From: Streptomyces sp. Z26
Lineage (GTDB): Bacteria > Actinomycetota > Actinomycetes > Streptomycetales > Streptomycetaceae
Reading direction: 5' to 3'
DNA: 64,000 bases
NCBI RefSeq assembly: GCF_003665095.1
Contig: NZ_RCHV01000002.1
Location: 3,954,501 to 4,018,500, forward strand
How positions within the stretch are numbered: position 1 is the stretch's first letter; every line of letters begins with the position of its first letter. Positions 8,641 through 17,284 of this stretch are shown piece after piece. The position numbers and the translations under genes were made by a program. Under the pieces are notes generated by a model that was not told the DNA's origin, ran no database searches, and saw only the letters and a list, made by a program, of their open reading frames with translations.

Positions 8641-9495
8641 GTGACAGCACAGCCGAGAATCCGACCGCGCGTAGGACACATCGAGTTCCTCAACTGCCTG
8701 CCCCTCTATTGGGGTCTCGCACGCACCGGCACCCTGCTCGATCTGGAGCTGACGAAGGACACTCCCGACCGGCTCGGTGAACTGCTGGTGAACGGAGATC
8801 TCGATATCGGGCCCGTTTCGCTGGTCGAATTCCTGCTCAATACGGACGATCTCGTGGCCCTCCCCGATATCGCGGTCGGCTGCGACGGCCCCGTCATGTC
8901 CTGCGAGATCGTTTCCCGCGGCCCGCTGGAACGGCTGGACGGCGCGCGCGTCGCGCTCGGCTCCACCTCGCGCACCTCCGTACGCCTCGCGCAGCTGCTC
9001 CTCGCGGAACTGCACGGCGCCCGCCCGGACTACTACACCTGCCCGCCCGACCTCACGCGCATGATGGCCGAGGCCGAGGGCGCCGTGGTGATCGGTGACG
9101 TCGGCCTCCGCTCCTACCTGCGGGCCCTGCCCGAACCGGGCCTGGACGTGCACGACCTCGGCCAGCTGTGGAAGGACTGGACGGGCCTGCCGTTCGTCTT
9201 CGCCGTGTGGGCCGTGCGCCGCGACTACCTGGAGCGCGAGCCGGAGATCGTACGGGCCGTGCACCAGGCGTTCCTCACCTCCCGCGATCTGTCGCTGGAG
9301 GAGGTCGCGAAGGTCGCGGAGCAGGCGTCGCGCTGGGAGCCCTTCGAGGCGAACGTGCTGGAACGCTACTTCACGACCCTCGACTTCCGGCTGGGCGCCG
9401 AACAGCTCGCCGGTATCCGCGAGTTCGCCCGCCGTACGGGCCCCGACCTGGGCTACCCGGCCGACGTACGGGTGGAGCTGCTGGACACCCCCTGA
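8641..9495 (+). CDS. mqnA: Chorismate dehydratase MqnA (futalosine menaquinone pathway)
   Basis: A 284-residue protein of the periplasmic-binding-like fold of MqnA/MqnD. It begins VGHIEFLNCLPLYWGL and contains DIGPVSLVEFL and the SRTSVRLA segment typical of MqnA. It dehydrates chorismate to 3-[(1-carboxyvinyl)oxy]benzoate, the first step of the futalosine route. The GTG at 8641 fits the family N-terminus; the frame extends upstream but only in low-complexity sequence. No well-spaced Shine-Dalgarno is seen. TACGCT (8628-8633) lies 8 bases before the GTG, so the mRNA may be leaderless. A Ser/Thr kinase gene and mqnC follow. Confidence 0.9.
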   Translation: MTAQPRIRPRVGHIEFLNCLPLYWGLARTGTLLDLELTKDTPDRLGELLVNGDLDIGPVSLVEFLLNTDDLVALPDIAVGCDGPVMSCEIVSRGPLERLDGARVALGSTSRTSVRLAQLLLAELHGARPDYYTCPPDLTRMMAEAEGAVVIGDVGLRSYLRALPEPGLDVHDLGQLWKDWTGLPFVFAVWAVRRDYLEREPEIVRAVHQAFLTSRDLSLEEVAKVAEQASRWEPFEANVLERYFTTLDFRLGAEQLAGIREFARRTGPDLGYPADVRVELLDTP

Positions 9496-9609
9496 CACCC
9501 GCGACGGTACGGCGGCGTCCCCGCGCGTCCCCGCTTTCCCGTACGGCCGAGCCCGACGGCGTTCTAAGCTGGTGCGGCACGCCATGGGGCCAGGGGGAGG
9601 TCGCTCACG

Positions 9610-11571
9610 ATGCAGCCGCTCGACGCCGACGATCCGCGGACGATCGGTGAGTACCGGCTGCTGCGGCGGCTCGGCGCGGGCGGCATGGGACGCGTGTACC
9701 TGGGCCGCAGCCCCGGCGGCCGTACGGTCGCCGTGAAGGCCGTGCATCCGCGCTTCGCCGAGGACGGGGAGTTCCGCGAGCGCTTCCGGCGCGAGGTCGA
9801 CGCCGCCCGCAGGGTCGGCGCGGCGCCGCCGGGCGGCGGGCTCGCCTGGACCGCGCCCGTGCTGGCCGCCGACCCGGACGCGCGGGTGCCGTGGGTCGCC
9901 ACCGCGTACGTCGCGGGCCCCACCCTCCAGCAGGCGGTCGCGGACCACGGCCCGCTGCCGGAGGCGACCGTACGGGCGCTGGGCGGCGGGCTCGCGGAGG
10001 CGCTGGCGGCGGTGCACGGGCTGGGTCTCGTGCACCGGGACGTCAAGCCGTCGAACGTGCTGCTCACGCTGGACGGTCCCCGGCTCATCGACTTCGGCAT
10101 CTCCCGCGCCACCGACGGCACTTCGGCCCTCACCTCGACGGGCGTCTCGATCGGCTCGCCCGGCTACATGTCGCCCGAGCAGGTGCTCGGCGGGGGCGGG
10201 GTCGGGCCCGCGTCGGACGTGTTCTCCATGGGCGCGGTGCTGGCGTACGCGGCGACGGGCGGCGCCCCGTTCCCCGGCGACAGCTCGGCGGCGCTGCTCT
10301 ACAAGGTCGTGCACGAGGAACCGGAACTGGGCGCCCTGGACGGCGGGTTGCGCGCCCTGGTCGAGGAGTGCCTCGCGAAACGGGCGGCGGACCGACCCGA
10401 CCCGGCGGCCGTGGCGGGGCGCCTGGCGGGCGGTACGGGCGCGGGCGGTACGGGCGCGGGTGGCGGCGACCGTACGGGCGGCGGCTCCGGCGGTGGTACG
10501 GGTGGCGGTGGCGGCGCGAGCGGGCTGATCCGGTCCGGCTGGCTGCCCGGCCCGCTGGTCGAGGAGGTCAGCCGGAGCGCCGTCGCGCTGCTGGACCTGG
10601 AACCGGAGGAGCAACGGGAGGCGCCCTCCGGGCTGGTCCCCTTCACGCGGGGCTCGCGCGCCCCCGCCGAGGCGGGGGACGGTGCCGGCGCGGGTTCCGG
10701 GGACGCCGCCGCGCGCGCCGCCGCCGGGGCGTGGCCGACCGCCCCGTCGCCCCCGCCCACCTCGCCGCCGCCCACCTCGCCCCCGCACGGCACGCCCGCG
10801 CCCGTACCGCCCGTACCGGCCCGGCCGCCCGCCGTACCGGACGCGCCGGCCGCGCCGCCGCCCCGGCGCGGCCGGTTCTCCGTGTCCGCCGACGCCGCGG
10901 CGCACACCACCGCGTCCGCCACCGAAGGGGGCCCGCGCGGACGGCAGTTGAGCTGCACGCTCGTCCTGTCCGTCGCCGGTGCCCTGGCCGTCGCGCTGCT
11001 CACCAGCACCTTCGTGTTCGACCTGCTGCCGTACGGCGGCGGGGGCACGCACAACGACAAGTCCTCCGGCGCCGAGAACCCCTCCGCCACCGACGAACCC
11101 TCGCCGGGCGCGCCCACCGACGGCGGGACCAGCGGCGGCGAGACGGACGACACCGCGACCCCGGACCGGGAGCCCACGCCGACCGGCAGCGGCCCCGTAC
11201 CCGCCGCGTTCGTCGGCCGCTGGCGCGGCGCGGTGACGACGGACAGCGGGCTGCCCGGCGGCACGCTCACCGTCACCATCCGGGAGGGCGCGGCGGGCGA
11301 CCCCGTCGCCACCGGCAGCTTCGAGCTGGCGGGCCTGGCCTGCCCCACGACCTGGACGCTCGCCGGGACCGCGCCCGACCGGCTGCGCGTGGACGCCGCC
11401 CCCGGGGAGGACGACGACGGGGGCGACGACGACGGCGCCGCCTCCGCGCCGCAGTGCGCCGAGGGCGGCGCGGACGAGGAGTTCACGCTCCGGAAGAACG
11501 GCACTCTCCGTTACGAGTCGCACGACGAGGAGAGCGGGAACTCCGCGGGGACACTGCGCAAGATCGGCTGA
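9610..11571 (+). CDS. Membrane Ser/Thr protein kinase with extracytoplasmic domain
   Basis: A 653-residue Hanks-type kinase. The glycine loop is LGAGGMGRVY (21-30), the ATP lysine is Lys43, the catalytic loop HRDVKPSN contains Asp144, and the metal-binding motif is DFG at 161. A Gly/Ser/Pro-rich juxtamembrane stretch (about 275-430) leads to one membrane segment around 445-470. A C-terminal domain of about 150 residues lies outside the cell and contains two cysteines (ACPTTW and PQCAEG). There are no PASTA repeats. GGGGGAGG precedes the ATG. It sits between mqnA and mqnC, but no link to menaquinone synthesis is established by sequence. Confidence 0.9.
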   Translation: MQPLDADDPRTIGEYRLLRRLGAGGMGRVYLGRSPGGRTVAVKAVHPRFAEDGEFRERFRREVDAARRVGAAPPGGGLAWTAPVLAADPDARVPWVATAYVAGPTLQQAVADHGPLPEATVRALGGGLAEALAAVHGLGLVHRDVKPSNVLLTLDGPRLIDFGISRATDGTSALTSTGVSIGSPGYMSPEQVLGGGGVGPASDVFSMGAVLAYAATGGAPFPGDSSAALLYKVVHEEPELGALDGGLRALVEECLAKRAADRPDPAAVAGRLAGGTGAGGTGAGGGDRTGGGSGGGTGGGGGASGLIRSGWLPGPLVEEVSRSAVALLDLEPEEQREAPSGLVPFTRGSRAPAEAGDGAGAGSGDAAARAAAGAWPTAPSPPPTSPPPTSPPHGTPAPVPPVPARPPAVPDAPAAPPPRRGRFSVSADAAAHTTASATEGGPRGRQLSCTLVLSVAGALAVALLTSTFVFDLLPYGGGGTHNDKSSGAENPSATDEPSPGAPTDGGTSGGETDDTATPDREPTPTGSGPVPAAFVGRWRGAVTTDSGLPGGTLTVTIREGAAGDPVATGSFELAGLACPTTWTLAGTAPDRLRVDAAPGEDDDGGDDDGAASAPQCAEGGADEEFTLRKNGTLRYESHDEESGNSAGTLRKIG

Positions 11572-11625
11572 TCGGCCTGGCGTACGCTGGCCCGGTCCTC
11601 ACCGCCACCACGAAGGGACGCATCG

Positions 11626-12822
11626 GTGCCCGAGAACGCCGACCTCCAGTCCGTACTCGACCGCGCCGCCCAGGGTGGCCGCGTCACACCCGAAGAGGCG
11701 CTCGACCTCTACCGCTCCGCGCCGCTGCACGCGCTGGGCAGCGCCGCCGACGCGGTGCGGCGCAGGCGGTACGCGGGTACGGAGCACATCGCGACGTACA
11801 TCATCGAGCGGAACATCAACTACACCAACTCCTGTGTCACCGCCTGCAAGTTCTGCGCGTTCTACGCCGCGCCCAAGAGCGACAAGGTGTGGGTCCGCGA
11901 CCTGGACGACATCCTGCGGCGGTGCGCCGAGACGGTGGAGCTGGGCGGCACCCAGATCATGTTCCAGGGCGGGCACCACCCGGACTTCGGCGTCGAGTAC
12001 TACGAGGAGCACTTCGCCGCGATCAAGCAGGCGTACCCGCAGCTGGTGATCCACTCGCTGGGCGCGTCCGAGGTCGAGCACATGGCGCGGATCTCCGGTG
12101 TGACGCCCGAAGAAGCGATCCGCCGCATCCACGCCGCCGGGCTGGACTCGTTCGCGGGCGCGGGCGCCGAACTGCTCCCGGCCCGCCCCCGGAACGCCAT
12201 CGCCCCGCTCAAGGAGTCCGGCGAACGCTGGCTGGAGATCATGGAGACGGCGCACGGCCTCGGCGTCGAGTCCACGTCCACCATGCTGATGGGCACCGGC
12301 GAGACCAACGCCGAGCGCATCGAGCACCTGCGCATGATCCGCGACGTGCAGGACCGTACGGGCGGCTTCCGCGCCTTCATCCCGTACACCTACCAGCCGG
12401 AGAACAACACGCTGAAGGGCCGTACGCAGACGACCCTCTTCGAGTACCTGCGGCTGATCGCCATCGCCCGCATCTTCTTCGACAACGTCGCCCACATCCA
12501 GGGCTCCTGGCTGACCACCGGCAAGGAGGTCGGCCAGCTGTCGCTGCACTACGGCGCGGACGACCTCGGCTCGGTGATGCTGGAGGAGAACGTCGTCTCG
12601 TCGGCGGGCGCCAAGCACCGCTCCAACCGCATGGAGCTGATCGACCTCATCCGCAAGGCGGGACGCGTACCGGCGCAGCGCGCGACCACGTACGAGCACC
12701 TGGTCGTGCACGACGACCCGGCGAACGACCCGGTGGACGACAAGGTCGTCTCGCACTTCTCGTCCACGGCGATCGAGGGCGGCACCGCGCACCCGGAGCT
12801 GAAGCTCGTCGACGCGGACTGA
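11626..12822 (+). CDS. mqnC: Radical SAM cyclic dehypoxanthinyl futalosine synthase MqnC
   Basis: A 398-residue radical SAM enzyme with the cluster-binding motif CVTACKFC (Cys70, Cys74, Cys77). NINYTNSC and FQGGHHPDFGVEYYEEHF are characteristic of the MqnC/MqnE/CofH group. It cyclises dehypoxanthine futalosine in the third step of the futalosine pathway. The GTG start follows AAGGGA. A TACGCT -10-like box lies at 11583-11588 in the 54-bp gap after the kinase gene, so it may have its own promoter. MqnC is favoured over MqnE by its sequence and by its place beside menG. Confidence 0.9.
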   Translation: MPENADLQSVLDRAAQGGRVTPEEALDLYRSAPLHALGSAADAVRRRRYAGTEHIATYIIERNINYTNSCVTACKFCAFYAAPKSDKVWVRDLDDILRRCAETVELGGTQIMFQGGHHPDFGVEYYEEHFAAIKQAYPQLVIHSLGASEVEHMARISGVTPEEAIRRIHAAGLDSFAGAGAELLPARPRNAIAPLKESGERWLEIMETAHGLGVESTSTMLMGTGETNAERIEHLRMIRDVQDRTGGFRAFIPYTYQPENNTLKGRTQTTLFEYLRLIAIARIFFDNVAHIQGSWLTTGKEVGQLSLHYGADDLGSVMLEENVVSSAGAKHRSNRMELIDLIRKAGRVPAQRATTYEHLVVHDDPANDPVDDKVVSHFSSTAIEGGTAHPELKLVDAD

Positions 12823-12855
12823 CACCGACCGCGTCCCCTCAGCTGCCACGCACCC

Positions 12856-12885
12856 CGCCCCGCGCCGCCCGTACGGCACGGGGCG
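12856..12885. terminator. Probable terminator hairpin after mqnC
   Basis: A 12-bp stem with one G-U pair (12856-12867 and 12874-12885) around a CCGTA-containing loop in the 93-bp gap between mqnC and menG. There is no T-run. Confidence 0.5.
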
Positions 12886-12915
12886 GCTGCGTGTCGCGCG
12901 CGCGGGAGGTGAACA

Positions 12916-13623
12916 ATGGGGCGCGTGACCCGCGCATCCCTGGACAAGCAGCCGCAAGAAGTCGCCGCGATGTTCGACGACGTCGCCGAGCGCTACGACC
13001 TCACCAACGACGTGCTCTCCCTCGGGCAGGCACGCCTCTGGCGCCGGGCGGTCGCCCGCGCCGTCGAGGCCCGACCGGGGGAGCGGGTGCTCGACCTGGC
13101 GGCCGGTACGGCGACGTCGTCGCTGCCGTTCGTCGACGCGGGCGCGTACACCGTGCCGTGCGACTTCTCCCTCGGCATGCTCGCGGCGGGCAAGCGGCGG
13201 CACCCGTGGCTGCCGCTGACGGCCGGGGACGCGACCCGACTGCCGTTCCGCGACGGCGTGTTCGACGCCGTGACGATCAGCTTCGGGCTGCGCAACGTGC
13301 AGGACACCGACGCCGCCCTCGCGGAGATGCTGCGGGTGACGGCGCCGGGCGGGCGCGTCGTCATCTGCGAGTTCAGCCACCCGACGTGGGCGCCGTTCCG
13401 CACCGTCTACACCGAGTACCTGATGCGGGCCCTGCCGCCGGTCGCGGACCGCGTCTCCAGCAGCCCCGACGCGTACACCTACCTCGCGGAGTCCATCCGC
13501 GCCTGGCCCGACCAGCCCGCGCTCGCCCGCAGGCTCCAGCAGGCGGGCTGGGGCAGGGTGGCCTGGCGGAACCTGTCGGGCGGGATCGTCGCCCTGCACC
13601 GCGGCACGCGCCCGGCGGCCTGA
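12916..13623 (+). CDS. menG: Demethylmenaquinone methyltransferase MenG (UbiE family)
   Basis: A 235-residue class I methyltransferase. It starts with the UbiE signature MFDDVAERYDLTNDVLSLG and continues with the SAM motif VLDLAAGT and the post-motif region FGLRNVQD. It methylates demethylmenaquinone with SAM, the last ring modification. GGGAGGTGA at ideal spacing supports the ATG; a GTG nine bases downstream is a weaker alternative. The gene lies between mqnC and the flavin reductase, consistent with a menaquinone block. It is recognisable over its full length with no defects. Confidence 0.92.
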   Translation: MGRVTRASLDKQPQEVAAMFDDVAERYDLTNDVLSLGQARLWRRAVARAVEARPGERVLDLAAGTATSSLPFVDAGAYTVPCDFSLGMLAAGKRRHPWLPLTAGDATRLPFRDGVFDAVTISFGLRNVQDTDAALAEMLRVTAPGGRVVICEFSHPTWAPFRTVYTEYLMRALPPVADRVSSSPDAYTYLAESIRAWPDQPALARRLQQAGWGRVAWRNLSGGIVALHRGTRPAA

Positions 13624-13849
13624 CGCCGCACCGTACGGGCCGCTGCCCAGCCCCCGCACCCCGCCCCGTACCCGAACGCCGCCCCGCCTGGGTCGTCCGG
13701 AGACGGGCGCCGTGCCGCCCCGCGACGCCGGTCCCCGTACGGGCCCTCATAGACTGTGCGTGTCCAGTGCACGGGCCATTGGGGTCTCCCCGTCGAAGAT
13801 CCGGGGGAAGGGCCGGCCGGCACCGCCACCCAGTCTCCGGGAGACCGAC

Positions 13850-15163
13850 GTGACCGAGCCCCTGTCCAAGGTGCCGTCCGAGCAGCGCGCCGACGTGATC
13901 GTCGTCGGCGCGGGACCGGCCGGTTCCACGACCGCCTACCACCTCGCCCGCGCCGGACTGGACGTCCTGCTGCTGGAGAAGACGTCCTTCCCGCGCGAGA
14001 AGGTCTGCGGCGACGGACTCACGCCGCGCGCCACCAAGCAGCTGATCGCCATGGGCATCGACATCTCCGAGGAGGCGGGCTGGCTGCGCAACAAGGGCCT
14101 CCGCATCATCGGCGGCGGCCAGCGCCTCCAGCTCGACTGGCCGGAGCTGGCCAGCTACCCGGACTACGGACTCGTGCGCAAGCGCGACGACTTCGACGAG
14201 CAGCTGGCCCGCCAGGCCGAGAAGGCGGGCGCCCGCCTCTACGAGCGGTGCAACGTGGGCGACCCGGTGCTGGACGAGCGTACGGGCCGCATCATCGGCG
14301 TCGAGGCGAAGCTCGGCGAGCCGGGCACCGCGTCCAAGGACAAGACGGCCGTCACCTTCCGGGCCCCGCTGGTGGTCGCCGCCGACGGCAACTCCACCCG
14401 CCTGTCGCTGAAGATGGGCCTGCACCGGCGTGAGGACCGCCCGATGGGCGTCGCCGTCCGTACGTACTTCACCTCGCCCCGGCACGACGACGACTACCTG
14501 GAGTCCTGGCTGGAGCTGTGGGATCGGCGCGGCGCCGAGGACCGGCTGCTGCCCGGCTACGGCTGGGTCTTCGGCATGGGCGACGGCACCTCCAACGTCG
14601 GCCTGGGCGTGCTCAACACCTCCTCGTCCTTCCAGGAGCTGGACTGGCGGGAGGTCCTCAAGGCGTGGTGCGCGTCGATGCCGGAGGAGTGGGGCTACAC
14701 CCCCGACAACCAGCAGGGGCCGATCCGCGGCGCCGCCCTCCCCATGGCGTTCAACCGCCAGCCGCACTACACCCGGGGCCTGGTGCTGGTCGGTGACGCG
14801 GGCGGGCTGGTCAACCCGTTCAACGGCGAGGGCATCGCGTACGCCATGGAGTCCGGCCAGATGGCCGCCGAGGTCATCACGCAGGCCCAGGGCCGCCGGA
14901 CGCCCGCACAGCGCGAACTGGCCCTGCGCGGCTACCCGAAGGCCCTCAAGGACACCTACGGCGGCTACTACACGCTGGGCCGCGCCTTCGTGAAGCTCAT
15001 CGGCAACCCGCAGGTGATGAAGCTCGCGACGGAACGCGGCCTCAGCCACCCGATGCTGATGCGCTTCACCCTGAAGATGCTCGCCAATCTCACCGACCCC
15101 ACGGGCGGCGACAGCATGGACCGCATCATCAACGGCCTCTCGAAGGTGGCCCCGAGGGCGTGA
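13850..15163 (+). CDS. Geranylgeranyl-reductase-family flavoprotein (MenJ-like)
   Basis: A 437-residue FAD-dependent reductase. The N-terminal dinucleotide motif is VVGAGPAGSTTAYHL, followed by CGDGLTPRA and the FAD motif GDAGGLVNPFNGEGI. Proteins of this family saturate isoprenoid double bonds, and mycobacterial MenJ reduces the beta-isoprene of menaquinone. Its position after menG and before nuo supports a role in menaquinone tail reduction; archaeal-type lipid reduction is the alternative. The GTG at 13850 follows GGGAGA. A TAGACT box at 13750-13755 may be its -10 element. The gene ends at a strong bidirectional terminator. Confidence 0.85.
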   Translation: MTEPLSKVPSEQRADVIVVGAGPAGSTTAYHLARAGLDVLLLEKTSFPREKVCGDGLTPRATKQLIAMGIDISEEAGWLRNKGLRIIGGGQRLQLDWPELASYPDYGLVRKRDDFDEQLARQAEKAGARLYERCNVGDPVLDERTGRIIGVEAKLGEPGTASKDKTAVTFRAPLVVAADGNSTRLSLKMGLHRREDRPMGVAVRTYFTSPRHDDDYLESWLELWDRRGAEDRLLPGYGWVFGMGDGTSNVGLGVLNTSSSFQELDWREVLKAWCASMPEEWGYTPDNQQGPIRGAALPMAFNRQPHYTRGLVLVGDAGGLVNPFNGEGIAYAMESGQMAAEVITQAQGRRTPAQRELALRGYPKALKDTYGGYYTLGRAFVKLIGNPQVMKLATERGLSHPMLMRFTLKMLANLTDPTGGDSMDRIINGLSKVAPRA

Positions 15164-15170
15164 CGCCCGT

Positions 15171-15216
15171 ACGCGAGAGCCGGTCCCCGGGACGTTCCGG
15201 GGACCGGCTCTCGCGT
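15171..15216. terminator. Perfect 20-bp bidirectional terminator
   Basis: The arms 15171-15190 and 15197-15216 are fully complementary over 20 bp around the 6-base loop GACGTT. It starts seven bases after the flavoprotein stop and lies between convergent genes, so it can end both transcripts. Confidence 0.85.
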
Positions 15217-15248
15217 GCCGTACGGGTGGTGCGGGTCGTGCGGGTGGT

Positions 15249-16082
15249 TCAGAGGACGCGGGTCGCGGTCGTCGGCGGGTAGTCCGAGAGGGCCTGCTGG
15301 ACGACGCCCTTCGACGGGTTCGCCGCGTCGATGTACTGGCCGTCGCCGACGTACACGGCCACGTGGTACGCGCTGCCGGTGCCGCCCCAGAAGAGGAGGT
15401 CGCCGGGCTGGGCCGAACTCACCGGGATCTGCGTGCCGGTGGTCGACTGGTCCTGCGAGACGCGCGGCAGGTCGATGCCGACCTGCTTGAACGCGGCCAG
15501 GGTCAGCCCGGAGCAGTCGTACGCGCTGGGGCCGGTCGCCCCGGAGACGTACGCCTTGCCGAGCTGCGCGCGCAGGAAGCTGATGACCTCGGCGGCGCTG
15601 CCCGTGGCGTTGGACGGCGCGGGGGCCGACGCGGCGTCCGGGGCGTCGGCGGCGCTCAGCGTGGTGCGTTCGGCGGTACGGGACGCCTGCTCGTCGGCCT
15701 TCCGCTGGGCCTCCGCCCGGCGGGCCTCCTCGGCCTTGCGGTCGGCCTCGGCCTTGGCGTCCTTGGCCTGCTCCGCCGCCTTGTCCGCGGCGGAGTCCCG
15801 GGCCGCGTCCAGCTCGTACCGGAGGGCGGACATGGCGAGCGAGTCCGCGGTGCGCTGCGCCGTCTCGGGCAGCTCGGCGGTCAGGGTGGGGAGTTGGGCC
15901 GTGGTCTCGGGGGCGGTGTTCTGGCCGCCCGCCGAGTGGTCGGTGGACGAGGGCGAGGCGGCGCCGGTCGTCACCGCGATGGTGCCGAGGACGCCACCGG
16001 CAACTCCGGCGCGCAGCGCCAGCGTCTTCCTGGACCGGGAGCGGGGCTTCCGGTGGCTGGGTATGTGAGCGGTCTGGGACAT
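15249..16082 (-). CDS. Secreted NlpC/P60 peptidoglycan hydrolase
   Basis: A 277-residue protein. A basic N-terminus and hydrophobic segment (about 20-42) act as a signal peptide. An Ala/Glu/Lys/Arg-rich coiled coil spans about 85-140, then an Ala/Pro linker, then an NlpC/P60 domain. Catalytic Cys190 lies in YDCSGL and His240 in YHVAVYVGDG. It should cleave peptide stems in the cell wall. No Shine-Dalgarno precedes the ATG. TGATAG lies nine bases upstream on the minus strand, so a leaderless transcript is possible. A related gene lies beside nuoA in other streptomycetes (from memory). Confidence 0.9.
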   Translation of the reverse strand: MSQTAHIPSHRKPRSRSRKTLALRAGVAGGVLGTIAVTTGAASPSSTDHSAGGQNTAPETTAQLPTLTAELPETAQRTADSLAMSALRYELDAARDSAADKAAEQAKDAKAEADRKAEEARRAEAQRKADEQASRTAERTTLSAADAPDAASAPAPSNATGSAAEVISFLRAQLGKAYVSGATGPSAYDCSGLTLAAFKQVGIDLPRVSQDQSTTGTQIPVSSAQPGDLLFWGGTGSAYHVAVYVGDGQYIDAANPSKGVVQQALSDYPPTTATRVL

Positions 16083-16913
16083 GGGTACTGGCTATCAGGG
16101 CCGCGGGGGTGCCTTCAATAAGAGTGGGATGCGCCACATTGCGGCCGTGACGGGCGAGTTGGGCCCCTGTCGATCTTCCCCCGGGACCTCCGCGCCGACA
16201 CCCCAATGCCCGAATACGGGCCTGTGTCCTGGCAGTTGTCCCGAAAGGGCGAATCGCCGCGACGGCATATCACGTACGGATAACGGAGGCAAAGAAGGCG
16301 GCGGCTGCCGCGAGTTGGGGTGGCGCAGCTCACGACGCGTATCCGAACTACCGGCGCAAAACCCGTCATTGGGCGCCATACACCGCATCCTGGCTTGTGC
16401 GGTCATTCACGACCTCCCGTGACATGGCGCGTTCTGACGCCCTCCGGTGGCGCGTTCCCGTACGTTGCCGCCGGTGCCGAACGTGCCCTGTGGAGCGGCC
16501 CGGAGAGCCTTCCGGAGCGTGTGCGCGGGCGCCCTCCGTACCACTCGATCGCGAATTTGCCACCGCAGCCGGGAAGTTGACGTAATACGCCGACGCACGC
16601 CGTTCACCTGCCGTTCACGTCATCGGCCGGGAAAGCGCGACCACTTCGCGTACGCAGACGAACACGCGGCCGTCGACATGATCGTCCTACGGGTGGCAGA
16701 GATCACAAAGCCCGTTGTCGTACCCCGTGTCGCAGGTCACAGAGTGCCGGGCATAGGATGCTCCCCCAGGGCTTGTGAACTGCCTCACATAGAAGCGATC
16801 TTCGTGGGGAGCACCACCTGCCCGGTGGTCAGCGGATGTCAGTGTCGACGCCCCTCGGCTCTGACGGCCCGGGAAACGCCCCTGCAGGGGTCGACTGGAA
16901 GGAGCGAGGAGCG
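16083..16913. other. 831-bp divergent intergenic region upstream of nuoA
   Basis: This is the longest gap in the window. It separates the NlpC/P60 gene from nuoA and holds the promoters of both plus a Rex-like operator near its right end. Short frames inside it lack ribosome sites and family similarity. A c-di-AMP riboswitch of the ydaO type was looked for upstream of the hydrolase, because such elements control similar genes. The expected conserved core was not recognised. Confidence 0.6.
16754..16789 (+). promoter_or_regulatory. nuoA promoter with Rex-like redox operator
   Basis: TGTGAACTGCCTCACA at 16774-16789 matches the Streptomyces Rex operator consensus TGTGAACNNNTTCACA with one mismatch. 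A TAGGAT box (16754-16759) lies just upstream, which would put the operator at about +8 to +23. Rex is a NAD(H)-sensing repressor known to bind upstream of nuoA and cyd genes in S. coelicolor. High NAD+ would keep the nuo operon repressed and rising NADH would release it. No clear -35 box is visible. Confidence 0.7.
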
Positions 16914-17273
16914 GTGAACGCGTACGCGCCCATCCTTGTACTGGGGGGCATCGGAGCCGCCTTTGCCATCTTCTCCGTGATCGCGGCCTCGGTCATCGGC
17001 CCCAAGCGCTACAACCGCGCCAAGCTTGAGGCGTACGAGTGCGGGATCGAGCCGACGCCGCAGCCGGAGGGTGGCGGCCGCTTCCCCATCAAGTACTACC
17101 TGACGGCGATGTTGTTCATCGTCTTCGACATCGAAATCGTCTTCCTCTACCCGTGGGCCGTCTCCTTCGACGCCCTGGGGATCTTCGGGCTCGTGGAGAT
17201 GCTTCTCTTCGTGCTCACCGTCTTCGTCGCCTACGCGTACGTGTGGCGGCGCGGCGGGCTGGAATGGGACTAG
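16914..17273 (+). CDS. nuoA: NADH-quinone oxidoreductase subunit A
   Basis: A 119-residue protein with three membrane helices. The family motif YECGIEP is followed by FDIEIVFLYPWA, with the conserved Asp and Glu of the FDxE motif both present. It is part of the membrane arm near the quinone site. The GTG at 16914 is chosen because GGAGCGAGGAG lies just upstream. A longer frame from 16836 adds non-family sequence that overlaps the probable leader. It is the first gene of the 14-gene operon and lies behind the Rex-like operator. Confidence 0.95.
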   Translation: MNAYAPILVLGGIGAAFAIFSVIAASVIGPKRYNRAKLEAYECGIEPTPQPEGGGRFPIKYYLTAMLFIVFDIEIVFLYPWAVSFDALGIFGLVEMLLFVLTVFVAYAYVWRRGGLEWD

Positions 17274-17284
17274 GTGCATAAGTA

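Noticed and set aside
9891..13853. 1320-codon plus-strand open frame
   Set aside because: It runs through the kinase, mqnC and menG in another frame and is Arg/Pro-rich; the real genes have clear motifs.
16083..16400. ydaO-type c-di-AMP riboswitch before the NlpC/P60 gene
   Set aside because: The reverse complement was read for the conserved core and none was recognisable.
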